A stretch of DNA of 59,638 bases. Source: Chitinophagaceae bacterium UBA4857. GTDB taxonomy: Bacteria; Bacteroidota; Bacteroidia; Chitinophagales; Chitinophagaceae. A model generated the notes under the pieces. The model made no database searches. It was not told the DNA's origin and worked only from the letters and a program-made list of their open reading frames with translations. Each line of letters starts with the position of its first letter. Within the stretch, counting starts at the first letter, position 1. The translations under genes and the position numbers were made by a program. Shown here piece by piece: positions 44,149 to 53,035 of this stretch. The stretch spans positions 18,230-77,867 of the forward strand of contig DHEF01000039.1 of the NCBI GenBank assembly GCA_002399735.1. Direction: 5' to 3'.

Positions 44149-45096
44149 TTATATTGCCCGGTTCGTATCCTTATTAATTACATTCCCTTTGCGTAAACTG
44201 TCTACTTTATACGTTTTGTCCTTTAATAAACTATCCGTTATCCGTTTTCTTTTAATACCCGGATAATTACTTACAATGGCAAACTCATAATCTGTATTAG
44301 CTTTCAGCTTACGTATCAATTGGTGTAGCTGTAAGGAATCTTCTGCGTTTTTATATACCTGGTCATGCGCCAGCAAAACTAAATTGCCGGGTTGTTTGGT
44401 TTTATTTTTCAATAACAAACTATCTATTTGTTTGGCCAAATCATCTGCCGATTTGGTAACCCGCATCGTTTTAGGATTAAAGTGCCATTCCAAATCCCAA
44501 CCCAACATGTCGTAACCGGCCTTGTATAAAGAATCTGCCGCAGCCTTTGCCTTGGCATTATCCGTAAAACTCATGCTATCAACACGCCATATGTTACGAC
44601 CCGGTGTACGGCCAATCCCGTTTTTAAGTTGCAGTCTTTCGGCGGTTTTATTAAAATCACTTACTACCGAATCGGGCAACTTATAAAACTTATCGTAACT
44701 GTTATACCACGCATGCGTAAAGCTATGATTACACAGTTCCACCAATTGATTTGTTTGTAAACTATCCCAGGTAGCTTTTTGTGCTTTACTTCCAAATGCA
44801 TGTGCCCCTACCAGAAAAAATGTTACCGGAATGTTTTCTTCCTTTATAATGTTTAACACATTGTCGGTTCCTTTATTAGGGCCGTCATCAAAAGTCAGGT
44901 AAATTTTCTTTTTTGTCTTTTTCTTCTCCAGCGGCTTTGCGTCTACCACTACAGTGTCAGCTTTTTTAACAACAGGTGTATGCTGCACAACCTGCTTGGG
45001 GGCTGTATTATCGCAGGATACAAAAACAAAAAATGATAATAAACAAAGGTAGTAATACTGCTTTGCAGACGGAGGCTCGTCGTGTAAGGTGCTCAT
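44149..45096 (-). CDS. Lipoprotein polysaccharide deacetylase (NodB-type)
   Basis: The lipobox FVSC puts the lipid-anchored Cys at residue 28, after a long N-region (HDEPPSAKQYYY). The NodB fold shows LTFDDGPN, the metal-binding HSFTH in CNHSFTHAW, RTPGRNIWR and the late GYDMLGWDLEWH strand. It should remove acetyl groups from a polymer such as peptidoglycan or chitin-like chains in the envelope. A Lys-rich linker (KPLEKKKTKKKI) precedes the catalytic part. The product is 315 residues long. Confidence 0.9.
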   Translation of the reverse strand: MSTLHDEPPSAKQYYYLCLLSFFVFVSCDNTAPKQVVQHTPVVKKADTVVVDAKPLEKKKTKKKIYLTFDDGPNKGTDNVLNIIKEENIPVTFFLVGAHAFGSKAQKATWDSLQTNQLVELCNHSFTHAWYNSYDKFYKLPDSVVSDFNKTAERLQLKNGIGRTPGRNIWRVDSMSFTDNAKAKAAADSLYKAGYDMLGWDLEWHFNPKTMRVTKSADDLAKQIDSLLLKNKTKQPGNLVLLAHDQVYKNAEDSLQLHQLIRKLKANTDYEFAIVSNYPGIKRKRITDSLLKDKTYKVDSLRKGNVINKDTNRAI

Positions 45097-45264
45097 GTGT
45101 TGGTGTTAAAATTTACTGTGAAATTAATACGCCTTTGCACACCCATAAAATTGCTTTGGTTAAATATTATATAAATCCGATTTTTTTGTTGGTCATCGTT
45201 GCTCCTTCCTTTTCAGGAATCTCCGAAGGAGAGACTTTAGAAAACGCTATAATAGAATAGCTAT

Positions 45265-45346
45265 TTTGGTAACCAGCTTCATTGCTACTATCATCGTCCC
45301 TTGCGACGCTCCGTTCGTCGTTCAGTTCTTTCTGCATCAATCGTGT
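45265..45346 (+). repeat. Mosaic intergenic repeat, short core
   Basis: A forward copy: ggtaaccagcttcattgcta, tcatcgtcccttgcgacgct, ccgttcgtcg and tctgcatcaatcgtg. Confidence 0.7.
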
Positions 45347-45710
45347 TTTTTGAACAGGCTTTATGTGTCGCTTCGCATGTTTCTGGCGTACTTATAGTAA
45401 CCCAGGGTTCGCTATTCAAAACTTACAGTTTCGAATAATTATTCTATTGCCTTTGTCAGTTAACATTGATTTGACTCAGCGTTGTAGTAATAGCTATTTC
45501 TTTACCCCGAGCCCACGACGAAAGACTCAGCTTAGAAGAAGATCACTTTCAGGCTGAGCTTTACGAAGCCCGCTAAGAAATTTTATTATACTGCGTAATC
45601 CTTCGTCAGGCTCCCACGCTGTGTGATGTTAAAACAGGGCGAAAGAGGTTTTAAAATTGCGATTAACCCCTGAACGAATAACCCAAAAAAGAATCCCTTG
45701 CGATACACAG

Positions 45711-45829
45711 GATGCTGATTAGCGATATGCCGATGCAGTGTGAGTATTTAATTCATTTACACTGGAAATAAATTAAATACCGATCCTATCGGATCGCTAG
45801 GGACGATGTCATACATTTTTCAGCCGGGA
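45711..45829 (-). repeat. Mosaic intergenic repeat, long core
   Basis: A reverse copy with the long core: gatgctgattagcgatatgc, tcatttacactggaaataaa, cgatcctatcggatcg, tagggacgatgtc and cagccggg. Confidence 0.75.
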
Positions 45830-45833
45830 CAAT

Positions 45834-45864
45834 AAAAAAGCCCATCATAACGATGGGCCTTTTA
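45834..45864 (-). terminator. Terminator after the BI-1 family gene
   Basis: Arms AAAAGGCCCATC and GATGGGCTTTTTT (minus strand) around a five-base loop end in T. Confidence 0.8.
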
Positions 45865-45878
45865 AAAATTATGTAAGG

Positions 45879-46631
45879 TTAATCTCTTTGTAATTTAGAT
45901 AACAAACGCAGTATTTCTAAATATAACCAAATGATGGTTACCAATAAGCCAAATGCGCTGTACCATTCCATGTATTTTGGCGCTTTCATTTCTGCACCTT
46001 TTTCAATCATGTCAAAATTAAGCAGCAAATTAAATGCAGCTAGGCCAACCACCAAAATGCTAAACCCAATACCTAGAGGCGTAGCTGCATTGGTAAAAGA
46101 ACCAATTGCTGAACCCATGGCTAAAAAGGTAATCCACTGAACCAGGTAAAAAAGCATAATTGCAGCAGTAGCAATAACAATAATTGTTTTAAACCTGCCT
46201 GTTACTTTAATAATACGGTAACGGTAAACTAAAAACATAACCAACGCAACTATTAATGTTAATGCAACAGCCTGCATAGGTAAACCTGGATAGGCATTGT
46301 TATACATGGCAGAAACAGCACCTACAAAAAGACCTTTTAAAAGCGCATAAGCGGGAGCCAGATAGTTAGCCCATTTCATTTTAAAAGCCATTACCAGTGC
46401 TAAAGCTAATCCACCAAAAACGCCAACTAACATGTACGGCATCATGTCTTCGCCACGGTTAGCTAAATTCCAGGCGTAAAGAGTAGAAAGAATCATTAAG
46501 CCCATTAAAATGCCAAACTTGTTTAATGTGCCGTTTATGGTCATTTCTTCGCCGGTACTCATACCTTCAAAAATGGTACCCTTGTATGTTTTTTCCTGTA
46601 AAGTGGGGTTGCTTGATTTAAAAATTGACAT
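45879..46631 (-). CDS. Bax inhibitor-1/YccA family membrane protein
   Basis: This 250-residue protein has about seven membrane segments, for example MLVGVFGGLALALVMAFKM, VALTLIVALVMFLVYRY and FSILVVGLAAFNLLLNFDMI. The C-terminal EWYSAFGLLVTIIWLYLEIL, followed by a charged tail, is the usual BI-1 ending. Members are inner-membrane proteins linked to ion leak or protease control; the role here is unknown. It has its own promoter (46652-46683) and terminator. Confidence 0.92.
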   Translation of the reverse strand: MSIFKSSNPTLQEKTYKGTIFEGMSTGEEMTINGTLNKFGILMGLMILSTLYAWNLANRGEDMMPYMLVGVFGGLALALVMAFKMKWANYLAPAYALLKGLFVGAVSAMYNNAYPGLPMQAVALTLIVALVMFLVYRYRIIKVTGRFKTIIVIATAAIMLFYLVQWITFLAMGSAIGSFTNAATPLGIGFSILVVGLAAFNLLLNFDMIEKGAEMKAPKYMEWYSAFGLLVTIIWLYLEILRLLSKLQRD

Positions 46632-46651
46632 AGTAGTGTTTTATTTGGGAT

Positions 46652-46683
46652 TAAAGATAAAGTGCTGTTGGTTAAGTTCCAAA
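46652..46683 (-). promoter_or_regulatory. Promoter of the BI-1 family gene
   Basis: On the minus strand TTTG (46683-46680), a 20-base spacer and TATCTTTA (46659-46652) match the phylum consensus with one change in the -7 box. Confidence 0.6.
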
Positions 46684-46741
46684 CGTGGCAAGTTAAGCTT
46701 GAAACAATTGTCAACTAAATATTACAAGTTATAATAATGTT

Positions 46742-47512
46742 TTACTCCCATACAATTGTATGATGGCCGGGTTCAACAGGGTTGTTAATCAGTTCTTCAT
46801 ATTTTTCCTGGCTAAGCGGTTTTAATTTTTCGAGATAATAATTCACGTTCTCTTCGTTTCCAAGCTCTTGTTCCATCATGGTTATTACAAATAAATATTC
46901 TACATCATCAGGGTAATCCCGGTGCATTTCCTTGAACAAGGCAACTGCTTTTTCAACCATTTCTAAGTAATAGTAATTTTTTGCCAATACAATTTTTGCA
47001 TTTACATCATTCAACAGGTCATTTGTTTTTATGTTAAAGGGAAGTGCTTTTTGTGGATCATACAGTTCCATATTGTATTGCCCCAAATAAATAATACCTA
47101 ACAGATTATTGGCGGTAGAATTATTCGGATTTAATTGATAGGCTTTTTCAAGGCCGTATAATGCTTTTTCTGCAAGAGTATCCAGCAGTGATATTTGCGC
47201 ATGATTAGTATAATAATCAACCGATCCTTTTGGGCTGATTTGTATCGCTTTTTTATAATAAAACCTTGCCGAATCTTTATTGTTTAAGCTTTTATAAGCA
47301 TTAGCAAGGTTTGCGTAGTAAATTACTCTAATGGAGTCATGCACAGCGGTATAGCTTGTTGCTTGCGAGTAAAGTTTAATTGCCTCTTCCGTCTTTCCTG
47401 CCTCAAATAGTCTTGAAGCTTCCTCGTTTAGCCGATAGGCTTCATAAGCACTATTGTCTGTTTTACAACTAAAAGCGAGAAAACATATAATAATGGGGAT
47501 AATGGTACGCAT
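46742..47512 (-). CDS. TPR-repeat lipoprotein
   Basis: The lipobox AFSC puts the lipid-anchored Cys at residue 16. The mature part is a run of tetratricopeptide repeats, such as EEASRLFEAGKTEEAIKLYS, IYYANLANAYKSLNNKDSAR and ALYGLEKAYQLNPNNSTANN. These usually bind partner proteins at the membrane. No partner can be named. It is 256 residues long and transcribed with the same orientation as its neighbours but with a 56-base gap. Confidence 0.82.
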   Translation of the reverse strand: MRTIIPIIICFLAFSCKTDNSAYEAYRLNEEASRLFEAGKTEEAIKLYSQATSYTAVHDSIRVIYYANLANAYKSLNNKDSARFYYKKAIQISPKGSVDYYTNHAQISLLDTLAEKALYGLEKAYQLNPNNSTANNLLGIIYLGQYNMELYDPQKALPFNIKTNDLLNDVNAKIVLAKNYYYLEMVEKAVALFKEMHRDYPDDVEYLFVITMMEQELGNEENVNYYLEKLKPLSQEKYEELINNPVEPGHHTIVWE

Positions 47513-47568
47513 GGGTTGGTTGGGCTGTGAAATTAAGTATGGATGTTTTGATGATACTCCTTTTTTAA

Positions 47569-47928
47569 TTATTCTCTCAAAATTTTCTCCATCTTTTTAC
47601 CCTTAGCCAGCTCATCAATCAACTTATCCAGGTAACGAACTTTTTGAATCAAAGGGTCTTCAATTTCTTCTACGCGATAACCACAGATTAAGCCGGTAAT
47701 TTTTGTAACATTTGCATTAAGCTGTGGTGCTTGCGCAAAAAAGTCTTCAAAATTGGTTTTATTAGCTATATGCTTTTGTAACGACTTTTCATTGTAACCG
47801 GTAAGCCAGAAAATAATTTCATCTACTTCTTCCTTGGTGCGACCTTTCTTTTCTGCTTTTGTAATATAATGCGGGTACACACCCGCAAAGGACATTTTAT
47901 ATATTCTTTCGTTGTTTTTATTATTCAT
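47569..47928 (-). CDS. DUF2200 family protein
   Basis: The 119 residues match the DUF2200 pattern: YKMSFAGVYPHYITKAEKKG, EEVDEIIFWLTGYNEKSLQK, and a C-terminal GLICGYRVEEIEDPLIQKVR with DKLIDELAKGKKMEKI. It is cytoplasmic and small. The family has no established function that I know. Confidence 0.85.
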   Translation of the reverse strand: MNNKNNERIYKMSFAGVYPHYITKAEKKGRTKEEVDEIIFWLTGYNEKSLQKHIANKTNFEDFFAQAPQLNANVTKITGLICGYRVEEIEDPLIQKVRYLDKLIDELAKGKKMEKILRE

Positions 47929-48026
47929 GCTGCGGCAGTATTAATGTGTTGCTAAGCTAAATAAAAATTACTGTATAACGAAGACAGAAGGCTTAATGTA
48001 AGAACCGATATTAATCTATTGCTTTT

Positions 48027-48896
48027 TTATTGGACCGCTCGCATTATAACATTCAGCTTCATTACTTCTTTACCCTCTTTTTTAACCGGCAAATTTGTAG
48101 TAACAAAACCGTTTAATGTATAATCTATAAAATCAAATTTAGTATTCGTATCAATGGTAAAACGATAAGCTCCGTTCATGTCGCTTGTAGCATATTTTTT
48201 TCCGTTAATACTAATGCTGACATTGTTAATGGGAGTCTGTTTAATATCCATGACATAGCCTAATATTACCAGCTTACCTTTTAGTGTATCAACTTCAGGT
48301 ATAGTATAGGTCAGGTTAAATTGTTTAGCATATTCTTCTAAAGAGTTTAAACCTATTTCCTTCCTGCGTATATTCACATTAGGTTCATCAGCAATAGGAA
48401 AAAATTGCGCCGGAGCATTACCAAAAACGCTAACCTGCGAGCCATAAATTTGTAGTTTGTCTTGCCGCATATTCGTTCTATCTAACAACAACGCATATTG
48501 CGTGGCATTTGCTTTACCCAGTTTTACCGCCTCGTATAAGAGAGGTTTGTATTTTAATTGAACAGCAATATCAGCATGTTGTATAACCAAGAATAACGCA
48601 CTATTTGCATTTGGACTGCTTTGCTCTTTACTTAACCAACCATACTTATCTAAAATATCAGTTACGACCAGCGTATTAAGAGAATCGTTGATACGAATAA
48701 TTTCCCAATGCTTTTTAACTTCATCAGAATTATGTCCATATTTAGCAATTATACTATCAAGTGCAATACGAGGTTCCTGGTCGGTTATATATATATATTC
48801 TAATTGGGCGGTAACCTCCAATAGTTCTTTTTGTGTTTGCGATAATGCCGAAACCGAACAAAGTATTGCAAATGTTAGTTTTGAAAGAATTTTCAT
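48027..48896 (-). CDS. Secreted DUF6624-like protein with regulatory-like C-domain
   Basis: A signal peptide (ILSKLTFAILCSVSALSQ) leads to a helical part similar to DUF6624 proteins (VTDILDKYGWLSKEQSSPNA, LFLVIQHADIAVQLKY, LGKANATQYALLLDR). A C-terminal beta-sandwich resembles carboxypeptidase-regulatory-like domains (GKLVILGYVMDIKQTPINNV, SDMNGAYRFTIDTNTKFD). It is exported and its role is unknown. It stands alone between AT-rich gaps. Confidence 0.75.
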   Translation of the reverse strand: MKILSKLTFAILCSVSALSQTQKELLEVTAQLEYIYITDQEPRIALDSIIAKYGHNSDEVKKHWEIIRINDSLNTLVVTDILDKYGWLSKEQSSPNANSALFLVIQHADIAVQLKYKPLLYEAVKLGKANATQYALLLDRTNMRQDKLQIYGSQVSVFGNAPAQFFPIADEPNVNIRRKEIGLNSLEEYAKQFNLTYTIPEVDTLKGKLVILGYVMDIKQTPINNVSISINGKKYATSDMNGAYRFTIDTNTKFDFIDYTLNGFVTTNLPVKKEGKEVMKLNVIMRAVQ

Positions 48897-49019
48897 ACAA
48901 CAGTATTGGTTTGAAAATTATAAAAAAAACAATCACGATTGAAAAATGTTCATTTTCTGATTAGAGTAAAGAGGGTAAAAAGTTTAGAATTCCTATATTA
49001 ATAATGAGTAACAATTTTT

Positions 49020-49343
49020 TCATAAAAATTCAACACACACGTAGATGTTAAATACTAAATGAAAGAACTCGAAAATCAGGATGAAAAATCTTATTAAGTC
49101 TATAGCAATAGCCTTACCAGTTCCGCTATAATAGCCGATTAAGGTTTTTATGTAGTAGGCAAAAATTGCTATTAGTATTGGTATAGAAATTAATAAGGCT
49201 TGTTTTGTAGATAAAAAGTCGTCCATCAGAATTGGGGCCAATATGATAGTAACGCAAAAATTTGCAAAAACAAACGCAAGAAAAATAGCAAAGCTTTTTA
49301 TAGCTTCAATCAAATCATGATATTTAGCTTTACTTTCTTGCAT
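49020..49343 (-). CDS. Small membrane protein, 107 aa
   Basis: I recognise no family. Hydrophobic segments occur at about 15-37 (FAIFLAFVFANFCVTIILAP), 48-68 (ALLISIPILIAIFAYYIK) and 82-105 (IRFFILIFEFFHLVFNIYVC), so it is probably a three-helix inner-membrane protein. The wording is very AT-rich. Confidence 0.6.
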   Translation of the reverse strand: MQESKAKYHDLIEAIKSFAIFLAFVFANFCVTIILAPILMDDFLSTKQALLISIPILIAIFAYYIKTLIGYYSGTGKAIAIDLIRFFILIFEFFHLVFNIYVCVEFL

Positions 49344-49394
49344 AGTGATGAATACTAAAATTTAGGTTGATTATCCAGTGTTCAATAGGGTTTT

Positions 49395-49498
49395 ACAGAC
49401 CAAAGGCTCCCGGATTGCAGCGGCATACCGACCGTAAGGAGGTATACAGCGGAAAGCCGGAACTGCAGTTGATTAGTATTCCTACCGCTGACAGCCCC
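49395..49498 (-). repeat. GC-rich/mosaic hybrid repeat
   Basis: The stretch joins caaaggctcccggattgcag and paired words (cataccgaccgtaagg, ggtatacagcgg) to the mosaic-repeat end cagttgattagtattcctac followed by cgctgacagcccc. It links the GC-rich family of 2691 with the mosaic family. Confidence 0.6.
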
Positions 49499-49545
49499 AA
49501 ATAATAATTACCACATCATCATATTACCAAATCATCAACTCGGCA

Positions 49546-50640
49546 TTACTCTTCCTGACCCATCCAAAAGGCACCACCAACACTGTCGCGGGTAGCACCG
49601 GTTACCGATGATAGTACATTACTTTCTTCACGCCAGCGTAATACACCCATCAAAGCCATTATCAGCGCCTCTTTGTATTGTACCAACATAGCATCGGGCA
49701 CTACTACTTCAATATGGTGCGGGGCTAAATGCTCCTGTAACAATTCAATTAAAAAAACATTAAACGCACCACCACCGGTAACCATTAATTTTTGTGTTTG
49801 TTGGGTAGCATTTTTGTTTAAAGCAATAATATTTTTGGCTATTTGTATAGCAATATGTTGCGTGTAAGTATGCAGGGCATCGGCATTGGTTAAGCCGGCT
49901 GCTTTAATAAGCGGGTAAACAACATCGGTACCAAAACTATTGGCCAAAGATTTTGGGTAAGGCTGCTGATAATAATCAAGCGCATTTAATTTTTCCAACA
50001 ATGCAGAAGACAACATACCCGAAACGGCAATATTGCCCTGGTTATCGTACTCGTAACCGGCTTCGTTGGCCAGCATATTTAATACACGGTTGGCCGGGCA
50101 AATATCATAAGCAATAATATCGTCACCTTTCTGGCTAATATTAGCAATACCACCAATATTTAAAAAATAATTATAATCGTTAAACAACAGTTTTTCGCCA
50201 ATGGGTACAATGGGTGCCCCCTGGCCGCCAAAAGCAATATCCAGCGACCGTAGGTCCGATACTACCGGCAAATACGTTGCCGCCGCAATAGCAGCACCAT
50301 CGCCCAGTTGTGCCGTCATACGTTTGGCTGGCACATGAAAAGTGGTGTGCCCGTGTGATGCTACCAAACCCACTTTATAAGCCAGTGCTTTTTCACTTAT
50401 AAAACGGTTTATCTGGCTGCCAATATAATGTCCGTACTCGGTGTGTAATAACTGATAATCTAAAGCTGAAAGTGAAGTAGCTTGTTGCAGTTTTTTTGTC
50501 CACTCCGTATTATAAGGGTAGCAAACGGCTTCCTTAATTTCGTAATTCCATTTACCTCCGTTTTCCAGTATTTCTGCAAACACTATATCCAGTCCGTCAA
50601 GCGAACTACCGCTCATAACCCCAATTGCTCTATATAACAT
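49546..50640 (-). CDS. anmK: Anhydro-N-acetylmuramic acid kinase
   Basis: AnmK phosphorylates and opens 1,6-anhydro-MurNAc recovered from peptidoglycan turnover, giving MurNAc-6-phosphate. Family marks are the N-terminal GVMSGSSLDGLDIV (7-20), SHGHTTFH, the GGQGAPIVPIGEKLLF segment, NIGGIANIS and the C-terminal TGGGAFNVFLIELLQ. At 364 residues it has normal length. A -7 box TACTTTTG lies on the minus strand at 50690-50683. It is divergent from upp. No other cell-wall recycling gene is adjacent. Confidence 0.95.
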   Translation of the reverse strand: MLYRAIGVMSGSSLDGLDIVFAEILENGGKWNYEIKEAVCYPYNTEWTKKLQQATSLSALDYQLLHTEYGHYIGSQINRFISEKALAYKVGLVASHGHTTFHVPAKRMTAQLGDGAAIAAATYLPVVSDLRSLDIAFGGQGAPIVPIGEKLLFNDYNYFLNIGGIANISQKGDDIIAYDICPANRVLNMLANEAGYEYDNQGNIAVSGMLSSALLEKLNALDYYQQPYPKSLANSFGTDVVYPLIKAAGLTNADALHTYTQHIAIQIAKNIIALNKNATQQTQKLMVTGGGAFNVFLIELLQEHLAPHHIEVVVPDAMLVQYKEALIMALMGVLRWREESNVLSSVTGATRDSVGGAFWMGQEE

Positions 50641-50787
50641 AACAAAGAATGTTGGTTTTTAACATTTACACTTTAGATTTGCCAAAAGTAGGGAAGATAA
50701 TTAGAGAATGAGACAATTAGCTAATTAGTTAATTGAAAAACGGGTATCTATACTACAAAAGTAAACGCAACAAAAAACATCTGTAAA

Positions 50788-51438
50788 ATGGTAATTAACT
50801 TAAGTGAGCAGCATAGTTTGGTAAGCAATTGGGTAAGTGAATTACGTAATGTAGATGTACAGGGCGATCGTATGCGTTTCAGGCGCAACCTGGAGCGTAT
50901 AGGCGAAGTGGCTGCTTACGAAATAAGCAAGGTGTTACCGTTTGTTGAAAAGGAAGTGCAAACACCCATGGGCACATCGGTAAGTAAATTAATTGCTGAT
51001 CAACCGGTACTGGCTACCATTTTACGTGCAGGCCTGCCTTTGCACCAGGGGCTGTTAAACTATTTTGACAAAGCCGATAATGCATTTATCTCCGCTTATC
51101 GCAAGCATAATAAAGATGGCAGTTTTGAAATAAGTCTGGATTATATTTCATGTCCGGAGTTAGAAAACCGTGTTATTATCGTTTCCGACCCTATGTTGGC
51201 CACCGGTTCATCGCTTGTAAAAACCATCAGTTATTTGCGTAACGAAGGTCACCCTAAGGAAATACATGTAGTAGCAGCCATCGCCTGCACCGTAGGTATA
51301 GAATATGTACTACGTGAGGAGCCATCGGTAACTGTTTGGTGTGGCGATATTGACGACGAGCTTACGGCAAAAGGCTATATTGTTCCGGGCCTTGGTGATG
51401 CCGGCGATCTTGCCTTTGGCGAGAAAGTACAGATGTGA
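50788..51438 (+). CDS. upp: Uracil phosphoribosyltransferase
   Basis: Upp makes UMP from uracil and PRPP in pyrimidine salvage. The PRPP-binding loop is VIIVSDPMLATGSSLV, and the uracil-binding C-terminus is GYIVPGLGDAGDLAFGEK. The segment PVLATILRAGLPLHQGLL is typical. The length of 216 residues is normal. Its ATG follows an A-rich leader (acaaaaaacatctgtaaa). A long conserved-looking repeat follows its stop. Confidence 0.95.
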   Translation: MVINLSEQHSLVSNWVSELRNVDVQGDRMRFRRNLERIGEVAAYEISKVLPFVEKEVQTPMGTSVSKLIADQPVLATILRAGLPLHQGLLNYFDKADNAFISAYRKHNKDGSFEISLDYISCPELENRVIIVSDPMLATGSSLVKTISYLRNEGHPKEIHVVAAIACTVGIEYVLREEPSVTVWCGDIDDELTAKGYIVPGLGDAGDLAFGEKVQM

Positions 51439-51456
51439 TTTTCATAATTTTTTTGT

Positions 51457-51632
51457 TGGGGCGTGTCCCGTGTTAGTAAACTGCGGCAGTATAGCTGTTA
51501 ACAGTGCGGGGATTGTTATGCCTTGTTTACAAACACGGGCCGGGCTGTCCGCTATATCTTTTGCCCCACGCTGCCATTAGCCGACGCTTCGCAAAAGGAT
51601 ACCGCTTCCATCCCTCACGCAGAAAAAATGTC
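51457..51632 (+). repeat. GGGGCGTGTCCCG-type non-coding repeat
   Basis: This GC-rich stretch in AT-rich DNA carries ggggcgtgtcccg, cacgggccgggctgtccgct, ctatatcttttgcccc, gcttcgcaaaaggataccgc and catccctcacgc. I recall very similar wording between genes across many Bacteroidota, with agcggac and ggataccgct as inverted parts. It could fold into a compact structure. It has no obvious gene. Confidence 0.6.
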
Positions 51633-51775
51633 TGATTTCTGATGTTAAGATGTATGGTTTTTAATAAACTTCCGAATTTCCCTTTGGGTTTCCTGACAAT
51701 CATTTCCTAATAGAGTTTCATAGAAACTTGTGTGTTGACTATGAACTCGGCATAAAAGAAAGATAAATGCCATTA

Positions 51776-51897
51776 GCCAAGTGGCTGTGCGGTTCCGCCT
51801 AAATACATTTTACAATTACCAACGCTTGCAGGCAGAATACACATTGGGCAAGACTTGACTTTTTTGTTACTTTTTTGTGCAAGAAAAAAAGTAATGC
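51776..51897 (+). repeat. TTACTTTTTT-hairpin repeat, copy 2
   Basis: The second copy of the repeat at 382-505, with the same order of words and the hairpin ttacttttttgtgcaag plus aaaaaaagtaa. The two copies differ at many positions but keep the hairpin. Confidence 0.7.
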
Positions 51898-51986
51898 CGA
51901 TTTTATAAAATGTTAAACTAAAAAATTGTTGTTGATGGCAGCGATAATCTTGCGTATTTTACAAACACAAACTACCAAAACACTGC

Positions 51987-52913
51987 ATGAAAATTATCTG
52001 GCTTTTACTGCTGCTGTTTTTCATAAACAACACCCAAGCACAAAACCTATCCGGCGTATGGGTGCAGGAGCATGGTGCCGAAAATGCCCGCATTGTAATA
52101 ATGAAAATAAATAATCAGTATGTTGGTTATACTTACGATGAGGGTGCTGGCAGTTATTGTAAAGCTAATTTTACCGCCACATTTGACAGTAGTAAACAAA
52201 AGCTAAAAGGCGTTAATAATAATTTTATAGAAAAAGGATTTTTACACGGCCTCTCCCGTTACAATCTGAATTATAAGTTTAATAACCATGGCGTGGAATA
52301 TTTAACCGGTACTTTACATCCAAAATCGGTAGGTGCTACTATTTTAAGCTTTGGTATGCCCAAATTTATCCGTTACCGTAAATTATCCGACACAGTGGAT
52401 GATATAACTGCTCTCATGCAGGAAAAAATGGACATGGTTATTAACTCCCAACCCGATGTAGATACCCTGTCGGGTCACATATCAACCAATGATGCTATTC
52501 ATCAACCATTACCCGATACTACACTTGCATCAATACCTGCCGAAATTACCCAAGCCCAAAATAACCGTACGGCCGATACCCTGAGTACTATTCGAACGGC
52601 CTCTAAAACCATCACCATTAAATTAATGGATAACGGTATTGTAGATGGTGATACCATCAGTATTGTGCACAACGGAAAACTAATAGTAAACCGCTTAGGT
52701 GTACAATTGCAGCCTTATATTTTTGTGTTGCAAATAGATGAGGGCCAACCTTTACATGAAATAACCATGATAGCCCATAACCTGGGTTCTATACCGCCCA
52801 ATACAGCGCTGGTAATTATTGAGGCCGGTGATAAAACTTATCGCTTAACCGCTTCTACCAATATGCAGCAAAACAGCCTGTTAATTGTTTTGTACGATAA
52901 AAATGCGCCATAA
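51987..52913 (+). CDS. Secreted hypothetical protein, 308 aa
   Basis: I recognise no named family. The signal peptide (IIWLLLLLFFINNTQAQ) ends near residue 19. The next 120 or so residues are a beta-rich domain starting NLSGVWVQEHGAENARIVIM. A low-complexity Thr/Asp linker follows. The C-terminal domain (about 205-305) begins KTITIKLMDNGIVDGDTISI and reads like the small beta-sandwich seen in other Bacteroidota exported proteins (VVDIEGDTISVYLN-like). It is exported and single. Confidence 0.7.
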   Translation: MKIIWLLLLLFFINNTQAQNLSGVWVQEHGAENARIVIMKINNQYVGYTYDEGAGSYCKANFTATFDSSKQKLKGVNNNFIEKGFLHGLSRYNLNYKFNNHGVEYLTGTLHPKSVGATILSFGMPKFIRYRKLSDTVDDITALMQEKMDMVINSQPDVDTLSGHISTNDAIHQPLPDTTLASIPAEITQAQNNRTADTLSTIRTASKTITIKLMDNGIVDGDTISIVHNGKLIVNRLGVQLQPYIFVLQIDEGQPLHEITMIAHNLGSIPPNTALVIIEAGDKTYRLTASTNMQQNSLLIVLYDKNAP

Positions 52914-52918
52914 AAATC

Positions 52919-52948
52919 TTGATAGTGGTCTAAATTCTTCCATCTTTG
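52919..52948 (+). promoter_or_regulatory. Promoter of the M16 peptidase pair
   Basis: TTG (52919-52921), a 19-base spacer and CATCTTTG (52941-52948) match the phylum consensus with one change. The leader to the ATG is about 80 bases. Confidence 0.5.
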
Positions 52949-53035
52949 CAGACTTAATCTGTTTTACGCAACAAAAGCCTTTGACTTGTTGTTTATAACT
53001 AATTATTCTCTTTCAGCTTTTATATAATTGATTAC

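Larger units (their letters stand above)
45097..45878. other. Repeat-rich gap between deacetylase and BI-1 genes
   Basis: This 782-base gap has no gene I can support. It contains two mosaic repeats (45265-45346 and 45711-45829), a terminator at 45834, and Bacteroidota-style filler such as ggaatctccgaaggagag. Short open frames here look like chance. Confidence 0.6.

Noticed and set aside
45363..45557. Plus-strand frame of 64 codons in the gap before the BI-1 gene
   Set aside because: No family resemblance, no promoter or signal, and the region is filler between repeats.
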